A stretch of 64,000 bases of DNA from Prevotella sp. E13-17. GTDB lineage: Bacteria > Bacteroidota > Bacteroidia > Bacteroidales > Bacteroidaceae. Positions 1-8,448 of this stretch are shown in pieces. A model generated the notes under the pieces. That model saw nothing but the letters and a program-made list of their open reading frames with translations. It was not told the origin of the DNA and searched no databases. The stretch covers positions 2,294,001 to 2,358,000 of the forward strand of contig NZ_CP091787.1 in the NCBI RefSeq assembly GCF_022024035.1, written 5' to 3'. The stretch's first letter is position 1; each line of letters starts with the position of its first letter. A program made the translations under genes and the position numbers.

Positions 1-413
1 ACTGGCTCATTATCTTCTAATACTTGTATGGATTTTATAATATCCCTTTCAATCTGCGTTAAGTCTGCACTATGATTACGCAACCAATTTTGAATCCTGA
101 CTATGTCAGAATTAATAATTTGCAAATCGCTTTCTTTGCTATCGATTTCTTTTTTTGTTTGCACAATTTGCTCGGCAACTGTTTTTAATGCACGCATCCT
201 TTTAACCTCATCATCAAGCAAGGCTCTTTGTTTATCAAGGACATTATGTCGCATTTCCAAATCAGATTTCAGCTGATTGATTTCCTGCTTTATCTGCAAT
301 AACTTATTTAGTCGAGACTTTAAATCTAAAGTCTCGTCCTGATATGATTGAATATTTTTGAGGATGGCACCAACGTCTTCTCTCAAAAGTAAACTAGCAA
401 TTCTAATTTTCAT
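1..413 (-). CDS. Coiled-coil protein, C-terminus beyond the left window edge
   Basis: The frame opens with ATG at 413 and stays open to base 1, giving 137 visible codons. The start overlaps the stop of the preceding gene in an ATGA arrangement, which implies translational coupling. After a short start (MKIRIASLLLREDVGAIL) the protein is almost entirely charged heptads rich in L, K, E, Q and D, so a long coiled coil is likely. No signal peptide, membrane segment or catalytic motif is visible. It is the last visible gene of the leftward TerB/helicase-like operon. Function unknown; the missing C-terminus may carry a domain. Confidence 0.75.
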   Translation of the reverse strand, partial: MKIRIASLLLREDVGAILKNIQSYQDETLDLKSRLNKLLQIKQEINQLKSDLEMRHNVLDKQRALLDDEVKRMRALKTVAEQIVQTKKEIDSKESDLQIINSDIVRIQNWLRNHSADLTQIERDIIKSIQVLEDNEP

Positions 414-937
414 TCTACAGATATCTCAATAGCATTGTTAATACGTCTCTCATAATCATTGAGTTCATTTTTCAACTCATTAAGATATTTCTGACCATCA
501 GCATTAGTTATCTTTGTTTTAAACACATCCAAAGTATTTTGCCATTCATTCTTTAGAGATGTAAGGTTGTCTCTTATCCCTTTCCGCTGTACTACAAGAT
601 TTTCTATCTTCGTTTTTCTTTCTAACTTTTTTGTTAACACCGTTTGTGCATCATTCCTTTCCTCGTCTTTCAAGAACAGATTTATGTATTCATCTAATGA
701 CACCTGTTCTTCCTTCAAGGTTCTCAACTCTTGAGTCAATGAATTTACAGATTTCTCTAATGAACAACACTCCTTCTTTAATACATCGTTGGCGCTACAA
801 GCATTATTATACTTGTCTTGTGTCTTACACTTCTCCTTCTTAGCTATCGCCAAGTTCTCATATATGTCCCCACCAAGGAGTAATTTAGCAAGAAAGTCTT
901 TTAAAGCCATATGCATCCTATTTTTTCTGACTATCAC
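410..937 (-). CDS. Coiled-coil protein of unknown function (175 aa)
   Basis: A short N-terminal stretch containing ALKDFLAKLLLGG is followed by about 140 residues of charged heptads, indicating a coiled coil. The gene begins 24 nt after the helicase-like gene and overlaps the next coiled-coil gene by 4 nt. Internal methionines at residues 8 and 10 are alternative starts and change little. No enzymatic motif is seen. The pair of adjacent coiled-coil genes suggests partners in a hetero-oligomer or scaffold; that is inference only. Confidence 0.75.
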   Translation of the reverse strand: MIVRKNRMHMALKDFLAKLLLGGDIYENLAIAKKEKCKTQDKYNNACSANDVLKKECCSLEKSVNSLTQELRTLKEEQVSLDEYINLFLKDEERNDAQTVLTKKLERKTKIENLVVQRKGIRDNLTSLKNEWQNTLDVFKTKITNADGQKYLNELKNELNDYERRINNAIEISVE

Positions 938-961
938 ATATTATTCTCGATGTTACGCTTG

Positions 962-3337
962 TTATTTTGCATAATCTCTTTGCTTTAGTATAATATCGTT
1001 AAAATGATTAAACACTTCAGTACTTTCTTTTGAAAGAATTTTGATTTTCGTGATGAATCCATCACTATTATACCAGACTTCCGCATACACTGTTTCATCT
1101 TTATCATCAAATAGCATAATTGTATCATGCCAATCTTGACATTTAATCAGAGCCATTTCAATGTCGTTCTGTAATAGTTCGTTTTTCCATGAACCATATA
1201 ATGAACCTCTAAAATCTTTCGGCCACTCGTTGCTAGCACATCGATGAATAATATAGTTGAGCTTTTTACTGTCTTCATTAATTCCACAATCTATTCTCAC
1301 ATTTGATACAGCATATTTATCTTTCTTTCCTTTATTGTCTATTAAGATCCTTATTAAAACATTTTTACATGACTTATATTCAGCTATCGTAAGGTACTCC
1401 CTTTTAATTAGAACAATATTCAATGAATAACCAATACCAGATATTTCCTTTGTGATTTTTTGTAGAAGAACCTTGGTGTTAAGATGAATATTTGGCAGAT
1501 TAAGTGCAATCATTTCATCATTAAAAAAGACTTCTTCTGAGAAAACAATGTAAAATCCACCAGTGTAATCTCGATTATCGTCTATATCATCAATTTGACA
1601 ATTCATCATTGGAGAGATATATTGAGGGGATGATAGACGAACAGTACCATAAGCAGATGTTATTCCGCTATACAACCATCTAAAATAACTCTCGTTAGAT
1701 ACTCCACTATTTGCAGTTTGATTCCCTTTGAGCCAAATATTATTAAAATAGACACCCAAAGATTTATGTACTGTAATTGCCCAACCATAAGAAAGCCAAG
1801 CAGCATTCAAGTATGGGTCTGTATCTATTATTTGTTTCCTAATATACATTTCCCATTTTTGCCGGTAAGTTCGTAGCATATTACGAGCTTTACTTGTGGT
1901 ATGTACTTCTTTTTGCTGACTTTTTTCAACACCAATGTTGTTTATTAACTCTTCAATTGCTTGTCGCTCGTTATCTGACAATTTTTTATAATCATCACTG
2001 TCCAACATATTTCTATAATATGGGGTGTTCCTAAATGATTGCTTATTATTTTTTATCTTATTTCTCAACAGTTCATTACAATAAACTCTATATGCGATTT
2101 GTTCATTCTTAGTTAATTCATCTCCCTTGAAATAATTATCTAACATGAATAATTCTTTTTCTGGCGTACTCTCAATGCTAATACATTTTACTCTGATTTT
2201 AGTAAAAACAAGACTTACGTTAACTTTCCCACCTTTTGTTCTTATTTGAATTGTCTTATCTTCATGGCCAACAATATCCAATAATGTCAAGTACATTCCA
2301 TTATATATTTTTATTGGATCTTCTACGGGTAAATCTGTTGGAATTGTAACATTGTTATTCATTATCAACAAATCGCCTTTAGCTAACTCCACACCATTTT
2401 TTAGACAGTGTTTTTTTATCCAAAGATTTGTTAGATAACAATCGTCATTCTTGTAAAAAAGAGCGGCATTTATTGGGTCTTGAGAAAATGGTTCAGAAAA
2501 CCATTCTGCCAAGAGCGGTTCTAGAGCGTTTCTTTCAATATTAATAAGATTGCTATTAAAATCGTAATGCAGATTGTTGAAATATTGTTCTTGTATACTT
2601 GATGCCAATAACGTTCTTAACAAATCTTTCCCATAGTCAACATTGTGTGAAATACCATCTCTATAATGATAAATAGGCAAATTGGGGTTTTTCACTGCTA
2701 ATGTCTCTAAGCAAATTGCTGAGTCGGTACTTTTTCCATATGTTAGAGAATATGGGTCTCCTATCAGTATTAATTTACGATTGTTTTTACAATTGTTTTT
2801 TTCAAAAATAAACGTTAGTACATCATCTAAAAGCCTTCCGCTTCCGTACCGTATTAACTCTGTTTGATTGAGATTTTGGCTTAATAATTGTGCCTCGCAA
2901 AACACAATGGTATAATCATCTCCCAAGAATTTGCTGCTTTTTACGGGAATGATAACCTGAGACACATCATCTTCAACTTCTTGATTATTATCGCTCATAT
3001 CTTTATCATCACTCTCCATATCATCTACATCAGTTCCGCCATAAATAGTATTATAGACACTATCAATTACTATTTTATCGAAATCTGAAACACCTTTATT
3101 CAGCCTTTTGTCAATATGCCTGATAACCCTCATAGAATGAGCCCAGTAATATAGTGTCTTTTTGTCACTGATATTAACCTGCTGCGAACGAAACATAGAA
3201 ATAGCACGCGCCCATTCGTCACGAACATTTACATTCATTGAGGTAAGTACCACTATACATGACTTGTCACTATTACATATATTGCGAACCTGTTCCAATA
3301 GATTACTGGATGATAACTGATTAATTGGCATATTCAA
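962..3337 (-). CDS. Degenerate SF1 (UvrD/PIF1-like) helicase-like protein, ATPase motifs lost
   Basis: 791 aa. Superfamily 1 landmarks are present in order but altered. The place expected for Walker A (about residues 28-40, IVVLTSMNVNVRD) has no GxxxxGK[ST]. Motif II reads IVFCEAQLL (about 144-152), with Cys for the Asp. Motif III is LILIGDPYSLTYG (about 189-201), with Ser for the usual Gln. Motif V is AITVHKSLG (about residue 520), with Leu for Gln. The motif VI region is LYSGITSAYG (about 557), without the arginine of the usual TR. An acidic loop lies near residues 103-124. The fold looks retained while ATP binding looks lost, so a structural or nucleic-acid-binding role is inferred. It ends 24 nt before a coiled-coil gene and starts 8 nt after the helical-repeat gene. 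Confidence 0.6.
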   Translation of the reverse strand: MNMPINQLSSSNLLEQVRNICNSDKSCIVVLTSMNVNVRDEWARAISMFRSQQVNISDKKTLYYWAHSMRVIRHIDKRLNKGVSDFDKIVIDSVYNTIYGGTDVDDMESDDKDMSDNNQEVEDDVSQVIIPVKSSKFLGDDYTIVFCEAQLLSQNLNQTELIRYGSGRLLDDVLTFIFEKNNCKNNRKLILIGDPYSLTYGKSTDSAICLETLAVKNPNLPIYHYRDGISHNVDYGKDLLRTLLASSIQEQYFNNLHYDFNSNLINIERNALEPLLAEWFSEPFSQDPINAALFYKNDDCYLTNLWIKKHCLKNGVELAKGDLLIMNNNVTIPTDLPVEDPIKIYNGMYLTLLDIVGHEDKTIQIRTKGGKVNVSLVFTKIRVKCISIESTPEKELFMLDNYFKGDELTKNEQIAYRVYCNELLRNKIKNNKQSFRNTPYYRNMLDSDDYKKLSDNERQAIEELINNIGVEKSQQKEVHTTSKARNMLRTYRQKWEMYIRKQIIDTDPYLNAAWLSYGWAITVHKSLGVYFNNIWLKGNQTANSGVSNESYFRWLYSGITSAYGTVRLSSPQYISPMMNCQIDDIDDNRDYTGGFYIVFSEEVFFNDEMIALNLPNIHLNTKVLLQKITKEISGIGYSLNIVLIKREYLTIAEYKSCKNVLIRILIDNKGKKDKYAVSNVRIDCGINEDSKKLNYIIHRCASNEWPKDFRGSLYGSWKNELLQNDIEMALIKCQDWHDTIMLFDDKDETVYAEVWYNSDGFITKIKILSKESTEVFNHFNDIILKQRDYAK

Positions 3338-3345
3338 ATCTGTAT

Positions 3346-5877
3346 TTATTCTTGATTATTGCTATATCGAACTAGCTTATAAGCCTGCCATTTCTCACCA
3401 TTAAAAACCACATCAACACACACATACTCATCTTCGTCTATTCCCTCAATCAAATGAGCTGGAATATAATAGTCATCAACAAAACCAAACAATTGGCCTT
3501 TGCTATTGTAATTAATGCGAATAGGGCCGGTTATAGTTTTCTTCATAACCTTATCACTTGTATCAGTTTTCTCAATAGTCAACATCTTTCGGAAATCCCT
3601 TCCTTCTTTAGATTTCTTTGTGATATATCTTATTTTTAGGTAATCACCTATTTGCGGGCGAATTGTAGTTTGGTTATACTTTATTATAATGTCAGAGTTC
3701 CTGCCAAAAACACAATGAAATAGTTCTTTGTTTTCATTGATACTATCAACGACTGCTGTTTCCGTCGGGAACTTTTCAAGTGCTTCACTATTTTTTACTA
3801 TATCATAGAAAATTGCCTTTAATGGTCTTGCTTTTTTAGGTTGTGAATAAGTATCCCAGTCTAAAAAGACAAAATCATCATCTGTTTTTTCTTTCTTCTC
3901 TGGAACTTCAAAACATCTGCAAAATGAACCCTCCTGTAATCTAAATGGTACAGAAGATAAAAGCAACTCTTTATCGCTTTCACTTACAAGATGATAACAT
4001 TTCTTTTCCTTGTTGTGGTAATCAACATAACACACAACAGGTGACAACAATTGCTCAATGTGAGTATCTGATACTTTAATCAAGACGATTTCTTTTCTAT
4101 CATCTTTTGAATGGATTTTCACATCAAAACACTTTCCGATGCAATTATTATTTGATATAGAAAGCTTCTTATATTTGATAGCGATTGCTAAACCATCAGA
4201 AGAAACAAGCTTGGCTTTTTTTATCTGTTTTTCGCCATCTTTCTGGACATAAACATCAGCTACGAACATTGTTGTCCATTCGATATTGGAATAAACAAAG
4301 TCCTCAGCAGAAGCCATGTGTGATTTGTAGAATGGAATATTGTTTTCTGTATGAACCACAGAATTTGACACCTGAGAACTTAAAACATAGTACTCATCTT
4401 TAAGCCTCCATCCATTTTTATTATATGTGTCAGCATATGTTTGTAATTCTTGTTTCGCTTCTTGATTAAAGCCGTGCTCCTTCATAAGCCTTGCTAATGC
4501 CAAATGAATATCTCCAAGGAATTCGTCTTTAGGTTCTGAAATGATTGCTTTACAATATGCAGAGATTTTCAATTCAACATCATCAGTCGCTTCTGCCAAT
4601 TCTTTCCAAACATAAAAACGATTTAAGTTGAGTAAAAGCGACCTATATATAGATAATGCTTTCTCTTTATCGCCCTTTGCCAACATAAGAATAGCTAAAT
4701 TCCTTTCTAATTGATCATCATCATATTGTTTACACGCCTTTTCAAGCAATTGCTCAAATTCAGGAGCAATGTTATTAAATGAATTTCTTTTTAGTCCAGA
4801 ATAATAATGTTTAATAACCTTTTCAACCAAAGATGGAAAATCTATTTCTTCTTTTCTTTCTCGTAACCAATCTTCAGAACGGAAATTGTCAAGTCCCCAT
4901 TTATTAATAACAAGAACAGCCTCTATATCTTTTTCTTCTGGAAGTTTCCATAAATATAAAGATAAAATTCTTGAATGATATTCGTTTTTTATGAGCAAGC
5001 CATTGATAGTGGATGTATAATCGTCAATGCCAGAAAAGAAAGCTTGAATATTGTTTTCTTTGGAATAATTGAAAATATTGAAAAAATGGCACCTTGAAAA
5101 CACAAACGATACGAGGTCTTCTGATATGTTTTGATTCTTTGTGAATGCCTCCTTCACTTCATTCAATCCGTATCCTAATTTAAAACAGCGTTCTATTATT
5201 CTTTCTACAAGCGGCTGTATTTCTTTATTATTCCAGAAAGACGAACAAAAATCTTCATCAGACAATGTTTCGACATCCCATAATTCTAAAAATGGCAGAA
5301 ACTTGAAGTCACTATATTTTTCGCTAATCATTGTTGCTACATTCAGAATCTGAGAATGTAGTGTTGATGGGCGCTTGATTTGTAGTTGAAGATATGTATG
5401 AAGGGCTCTTCTTGCATTAATTGATCCACACGATTCATGACATTTTTTTAAGAATCTATAAATTATCCAACCAAAATCTTCGTGCAAAATTGGTGATAGA
5501 TTGTTGTTCCTATTTAATTCGCAAATCTGTGTATAAGCAGATTCCTCTTGCCCGTTCTTTGATAGTTCAGACAATTTGTTTACCTCTTCCCACAATGGTG
5601 TTAATTGGCGTCTTATTGATTGGAGTGTGTTTTCAGCGACTCCATCATAGTCATTTATATTGCCAATTATAGACTCCATTCTTTGAAGTACATTCAATGC
5701 ATACTGATTCTGTTTTTGGGCAATATATTGATTGCAGTAATCTCGAAGAACCCAGAATAATGCACTATAAGTCCAATGAGATTGCTCTGTCTGAAGGTCA
5801 AACTCTGCAAGCCTCAAAGCTTCATTAAGTTTTCCTGCCTTTCTTAGACTATTTACTTCTTTAAACGTCATACGCAA
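3346..5877 (-). CDS. Large helical-repeat (TPR-like) protein with C-terminal OB/cold-shock-like domain
   Basis: 843 aa. Residues 1 to about 490 are alpha-helical with TPR-like spacing (for example KAGKLNEALRLAE near the start and GDKEKALSIYRSLL near 405). The middle and C-terminus look beta-rich. The last ~60 residues (GPIRINYNSKGQLFGFVDD followed by YYIPAHLIEG) resemble a cold-shock/S1-type OB fold that could bind RNA or DNA. The architecture recalls TerB-neighbouring proteins annotated DUF7017, but that assignment is from memory. Spacing to the helicase-like gene is 8 nt and to the TerB gene 25 nt, so one transcript is likely. Function unknown. Confidence 0.6.
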   Translation of the reverse strand: MRMTFKEVNSLRKAGKLNEALRLAEFDLQTEQSHWTYSALFWVLRDYCNQYIAQKQNQYALNVLQRMESIIGNINDYDGVAENTLQSIRRQLTPLWEEVNKLSELSKNGQEESAYTQICELNRNNNLSPILHEDFGWIIYRFLKKCHESCGSINARRALHTYLQLQIKRPSTLHSQILNVATMISEKYSDFKFLPFLELWDVETLSDEDFCSSFWNNKEIQPLVERIIERCFKLGYGLNEVKEAFTKNQNISEDLVSFVFSRCHFFNIFNYSKENNIQAFFSGIDDYTSTINGLLIKNEYHSRILSLYLWKLPEEKDIEAVLVINKWGLDNFRSEDWLRERKEEIDFPSLVEKVIKHYYSGLKRNSFNNIAPEFEQLLEKACKQYDDDQLERNLAILMLAKGDKEKALSIYRSLLLNLNRFYVWKELAEATDDVELKISAYCKAIISEPKDEFLGDIHLALARLMKEHGFNQEAKQELQTYADTYNKNGWRLKDEYYVLSSQVSNSVVHTENNIPFYKSHMASAEDFVYSNIEWTTMFVADVYVQKDGEKQIKKAKLVSSDGLAIAIKYKKLSISNNNCIGKCFDVKIHSKDDRKEIVLIKVSDTHIEQLLSPVVCYVDYHNKEKKCYHLVSESDKELLLSSVPFRLQEGSFCRCFEVPEKKEKTDDDFVFLDWDTYSQPKKARPLKAIFYDIVKNSEALEKFPTETAVVDSINENKELFHCVFGRNSDIIIKYNQTTIRPQIGDYLKIRYITKKSKEGRDFRKMLTIEKTDTSDKVMKKTITGPIRINYNSKGQLFGFVDDYYIPAHLIEGIDEDEYVCVDVVFNGEKWQAYKLVRYSNNQE

Positions 5878-5902
5878 TTATTGAGAAGAATAAAGTCAGT
5901 AT

Positions 5903-6340
5903 TTATTTCTCAACGAACAACTCTTTTGATATAGGGTATACCATATACTGATCATTGAAACTGGCCTCCCCCGTAGGACAGGATATCAAATAAGGTTTGG
6001 GGATAGGTTTTCCGCTGGTAGTTTTCCTGTCGTTCTCGATTAAACAATACTGAAGAGCGATGAGCAGCAGAGCCTCGCAAGGAACACAGACATTGTCACT
6101 AAGGGCGATACTATATATATGGTCGAAAAAGGCCTGTCGCTCTTTTGGAGGGAGTTTTTTCAGCGTATTGACAGCATCAGCAAAGCGAATTTTACGTGCA
6201 TCGCTCATTTCCTGATGAGTTATAGCATATTCAGACATGAGTTTCTTCATGTCTTTAATCTCGCTCTCCTCAATGATATTATCAGCTTTTATCATATCAC
6301 TGATAATACGAGCTATTGCTGTTCGTTGTTCTCGTGTCAT
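5903..6340 (-). CDS. TerB-like (tellurite-resistance/DUF533-type) helical protein
   Basis: 145 aa. The N-terminal half fits the TerB pattern: helix, then an acidic loop with ADNIIEESEIKDMKKLM (about residues 18-34), then ALSDNVCVPCEALLLIALQYC, with paired acidic residues reminiscent of the metal-binding sites of TerB. No signal peptide is present, so it is cytoplasmic. Its ATG overlaps the stop of the upstream 62-aa gene by 4 nt, implying coupled translation. TerB domains recur in phage-defence and stress islands. Here the neighbours suggest a regulatory or sensor role for the helicase-like/OB proteins, which is inference. Confidence 0.6.
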   Translation of the reverse strand: MTREQRTAIARIISDMIKADNIIEESEIKDMKKLMSEYAITHQEMSDARKIRFADAVNTLKKLPPKERQAFFDHIYSIALSDNVCVPCEALLLIALQYCLIENDRKTTSGKPIPKPYLISCPTGEASFNDQYMVYPISKELFVEK

Positions 6341-6525
6341 ATCTCTGCTTCTATATTTGAATTTACTATTTCATCAAACCTCTCGTTAACATCAACAATC
6401 CACTCTGGGAGTTTCTTCAATGCCTGATAGACCAAGGCATCGGGCATCTTCTTATAATAGGCGTAGGCCATGGGACCTGCAATATCGCCTATAGCTTCGC
6501 TAATCAGATAATTCTTCATAAGCAT
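6337..6525 (-). CDS. Small protein of unknown function (62 aa), first gene of the TerB operon
   Basis: Short protein beginning MLMKNYLISEAIGDIAGPMA. It has no clear transmembrane segment and an amphipathic C-terminal half (LKKLPEWIVDVNERFDEIV). It overlaps the TerB start by 4 nt and has a TATCTTTG -7 box 18 nt upstream, so it appears to be the operon leader gene. A methionine at residue 3 is an equally possible start. No family recognised. Confidence 0.55.
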   Translation of the reverse strand: MLMKNYLISEAIGDIAGPMAYAYYKKMPDALVYQALKKLPEWIVDVNERFDEIVNSNIEAEI

Positions 6526-6542
6526 TAAATGTCTTGATGTGG

Positions 6543-6550
6543 CAAAGATA
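6543..6550 (-). promoter_or_regulatory. -7 promoter box of the TerB operon
   Basis: On the minus strand the bases read TATCTTTG, matching the Bacteroidetes TAnnTTTG -7 element, 18 nt before the ATG at 6525. A clear TTTG -33 box at 19-21 nt is not obvious. Upstream at about 6585-6599 is a short hairpin, CCGCAAG-CC-TTGCGG. Confidence 0.5.
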
Positions 6551-6700
6551 CTCTATTTTTTTTCATCTATAGTATAAACACGCTCCGCAAGCCTTGCGGA
6601 AATAGGATTTTGTAGACTTTAATTATTGGATTTTGCAAATATATGAAATAATCGCATAAGTTCCAAATCCAAACTGGACTTTTTCCTTTTTCAAATACTA

Positions 6701-6854
6701 AAGGGGCACTTTTGCAACGCGAAAGCAGTGGTGTTGCGACTGAGAAGTGGCACTTTGGTAACTTTCGACTTAAGTCGTGAGATCTTTTGACTTAAGTCGT
6801 GAGAACTGTTGACTTAAGTCGGAAGAAGAGTTGACTTTAGTCGGAAGGTTGGAA
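6701..6854. repeat. Array of seven phased 22-nt units with palindromic cores
   Basis: Reading in 22-nt steps from 6701, three units begin AAG (6701, 6723, 6745; the third contains AAGTGGCACTT) and four begin GACTT (6767, 6789, 6811, 6833). Three of these carry the perfect palindrome GACTTAAGTC and the last has GACTTTAGTC. The step stays exactly 22 nt although the core changes. The array lies between the 3' end of an ATPase gene and the TerB operon promoter. It fills most of the 394-nt gap 6526-6919, in which no gene was seen. Confidence 0.8.
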
Positions 6855-6857
6855 CGT

Positions 6858-6882
6858 TACACTTTTCTGTTACTAAAGTGTA
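6858..6882. terminator. Hairpin downstream of ATPase copy A
   Basis: Inverted repeat TACACTTT / AAAGTGTA (8-bp arms, 9-nt loop) 38 nt past the stop of the leftward ATPase gene. No U-run follows on the minus strand, so it may be a weak terminator or another palindrome continuing the adjacent 22-nt array. Confidence 0.35.
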
Positions 6883-6919
6883 GGTGTTATGTGGGCAATG
6901 TGTTGTAATTAGAAGGACC

Positions 6920-8098
6920 TCAGAACTTTGATACTGGCACTACGGCTATGGTGTAGCCACCTTTCTCTATGGTGCGCTCTTCGTCGCGCGTAACAATGGT
7001 GAGGTTGCTGCATTTCAGTTCGCCTGCACATTCCACGATGCTATCAACCTCGCGCTTCTCGGTCTTGGGACTACTCATGTCGTAGCACACCTGTACCAGT
7101 CGTTCGACATGCGCTCCCTTGCGCAACACGAAGTCTACCTCCTTGTCGTTGCGAGAGCGATAATAGAACAGGGTCTTTTCGGTATCGTATCCTCGATGCA
7201 TCAGCTCTATAAACACTTGGTTTTCGAGCAATCGTCCCAGGTTCTCACTCACAGCGAAAGCCTTGGCTGCCACAAAGCCGTTATCTACCACATAGACCTT
7301 GCGGGGCGCCTTGTTCATCAGCTTCAACTTATTGTTGTAGCGCGACAGATAGTAGAAAAGGTATGGTTCATGCAGATAGTCCATAAACTTCTTGACGGTG
7401 GAAACACTCGAGAAGCCGAGTTCCTCCGATAGCTCATTGGCACTCAGTGGATTGCAGAAGTTTGAAACTAGATATATGGCCAGGTTGTTGAGGTCGGTGA
7501 TGTTGCGTACATTGTGTCGCTTGGCCACATCCTTCCACACGATGGAGTCAAACAATGTGTCGAGATAGCTACGTACCAATGGGCGCGATGCCACCACTTC
7601 AGGATAGCCGCCATTGCGCATATAGTCGTCTGTCAATGCCCTACCCTCAGCCTGCTGCTCCGGCTTTAGTCCGTGAAGATCGAGCTTGTTCCAATCGAAA
7701 AACTCTTCCATGCTAAAGGGTAACATCTCTATCTGTAGATACTTTCCCGTGAGCACGGTTGCCATTTCGCTCGACAGCATTTTGGCATTGCTACCCGTGA
7801 TAACCAGATTCTTTCCCATCCTATAGAGCTCGCTCACCCACAAGTCCCAAGCATCAAGATTCTGAACCTCGTCGAGCAGCAGATACTCATAGCCGGGATA
7901 GACGTCATCCAGCATTCGCATCACCAGATTAGCGTCCCATGCGTCGAGAAGCGTTTGATTGTCGAAATTGAGATAGGCAAAATTCTTGTCGCGCAACATC
8001 AACAAGGCCTGGGTTGACTTGCCTACACGACGCGGACCTGTTATCAGCTTGATGAGATGACTGTTCAGCAGCATGTCAATATCCAGTATGTCACTCAC
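6920..8098 (-). CDS. DUF4143-type AAA ATPase, 5'-truncated copy A
   Basis: 392 aa from a GTG at 8098. The P-loop is GPRRVGKST (about residues 21-29), Walker B is YLLLDEVQ, and the sensor region is LVITGSNAKML. The C-terminal DUF4143 domain carries a PDDEXK-like EVDFVLRKG...LVQVCY pattern. The first residues (VSDIL) are encoded by a 29-bp interspersed repeat that replaces the N-terminal ~25 residues present in copy B (9228-10472). From about 6918 to 8086 the two copies differ at only about seven bases by eye. It lies 25 nt after an antitoxin gene and lacks its own visible promoter, so it probably rides on the toxin-antitoxin transcript. Molecular role of the family is unsettled. Function is probably retained because all ATPase motifs survive. 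Confidence 0.8.
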   Translation of the reverse strand: MSDILDIDMLLNSHLIKLITGPRRVGKSTQALLMLRDKNFAYLNFDNQTLLDAWDANLVMRMLDDVYPGYEYLLLDEVQNLDAWDLWVSELYRMGKNLVITGSNAKMLSSEMATVLTGKYLQIEMLPFSMEEFFDWNKLDLHGLKPEQQAEGRALTDDYMRNGGYPEVVASRPLVRSYLDTLFDSIVWKDVAKRHNVRNITDLNNLAIYLVSNFCNPLSANELSEELGFSSVSTVKKFMDYLHEPYLFYYLSRYNNKLKLMNKAPRKVYVVDNGFVAAKAFAVSENLGRLLENQVFIELMHRGYDTEKTLFYYRSRNDKEVDFVLRKGAHVERLVQVCYDMSSPKTEKREVDSIVECAGELKCSNLTIVTRDEERTIEKGGYTIAVVPVSKF

Positions 8099-8114
8099 CT
8101 GTCCCTAGACATAC
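8086..8114. repeat. 29-bp interspersed repeat with inverted ends (copy 1)
   Basis: Begins GTATGTC and ends GACATAC (7-bp inverted ends) around ACTCACCTGTCCCTA. It sits exactly where ATPase copy A stops matching copy B and provides the GTG start at 8098. Related copies are at 8934-8962 and 10645-10673, with a partial one near 10742. Confidence 0.8.
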
Positions 8115-8123
8115 TAGACATAT

Positions 8124-8435
8124 TTAGCCAACGACCAATGAGAATCTCAGTCCTAATGCATTCGCAATAAGCATAAACGTGGACAGCTGCATATCAGTCT
8201 GCCCCTGCTCAAGTGCAGAAATATACTCTCGCTTCTTACCTATGCGCTCACCCAACTGCTGCTGAGTCAGCTTCTGACGCTTGCGCTCGTCACGCAACAA
8301 CTCTGCATAGTACCAAGCCTTGGCCTTTGCCTCAAACTCCTCACGGCTGGGAGTTCCCTTCTCGCCATACGTCTCTGCCAAATGCTGTGAACCAGTTTTC
8401 AGTCCGGTCAGTTTCTTTTCATCAAGCTTTATCAT
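8124..8435 (-). CDS. HigA-like helix-turn-helix antitoxin
   Basis: 103 aa. The C-terminal half is an XRE/Cro helix-turn-helix: LTQQQLGERIGKKREYISAL followed by EQGQTDMQLSTFMLIANALG. The N-terminal part (residues 1-45) is charged and probably contacts the toxin. It follows the RelE/HigB-like toxin gene by 13 nt, the toxin-first order typical of higBA modules. It probably neutralises the toxin and represses the shared promoter at 8798-8829. Antitoxin identity rests on the HTH plus gene pairing. Confidence 0.8.
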   Translation of the reverse strand: MIKLDEKKLTGLKTGSQHLAETYGEKGTPSREEFEAKAKAWYYAELLRDERKRQKLTQQQLGERIGKKREYISALEQGQTDMQLSTFMLIANALGLRFSLVVG

Positions 8436-8448
8436 CTTCTTGTCCTCC

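Noticed and set aside
1..6525. Assignment to the Shango defence system
   Set aside because: TerB is shared, but the gene partners and the loss of helicase motifs do not match what I know of that system.
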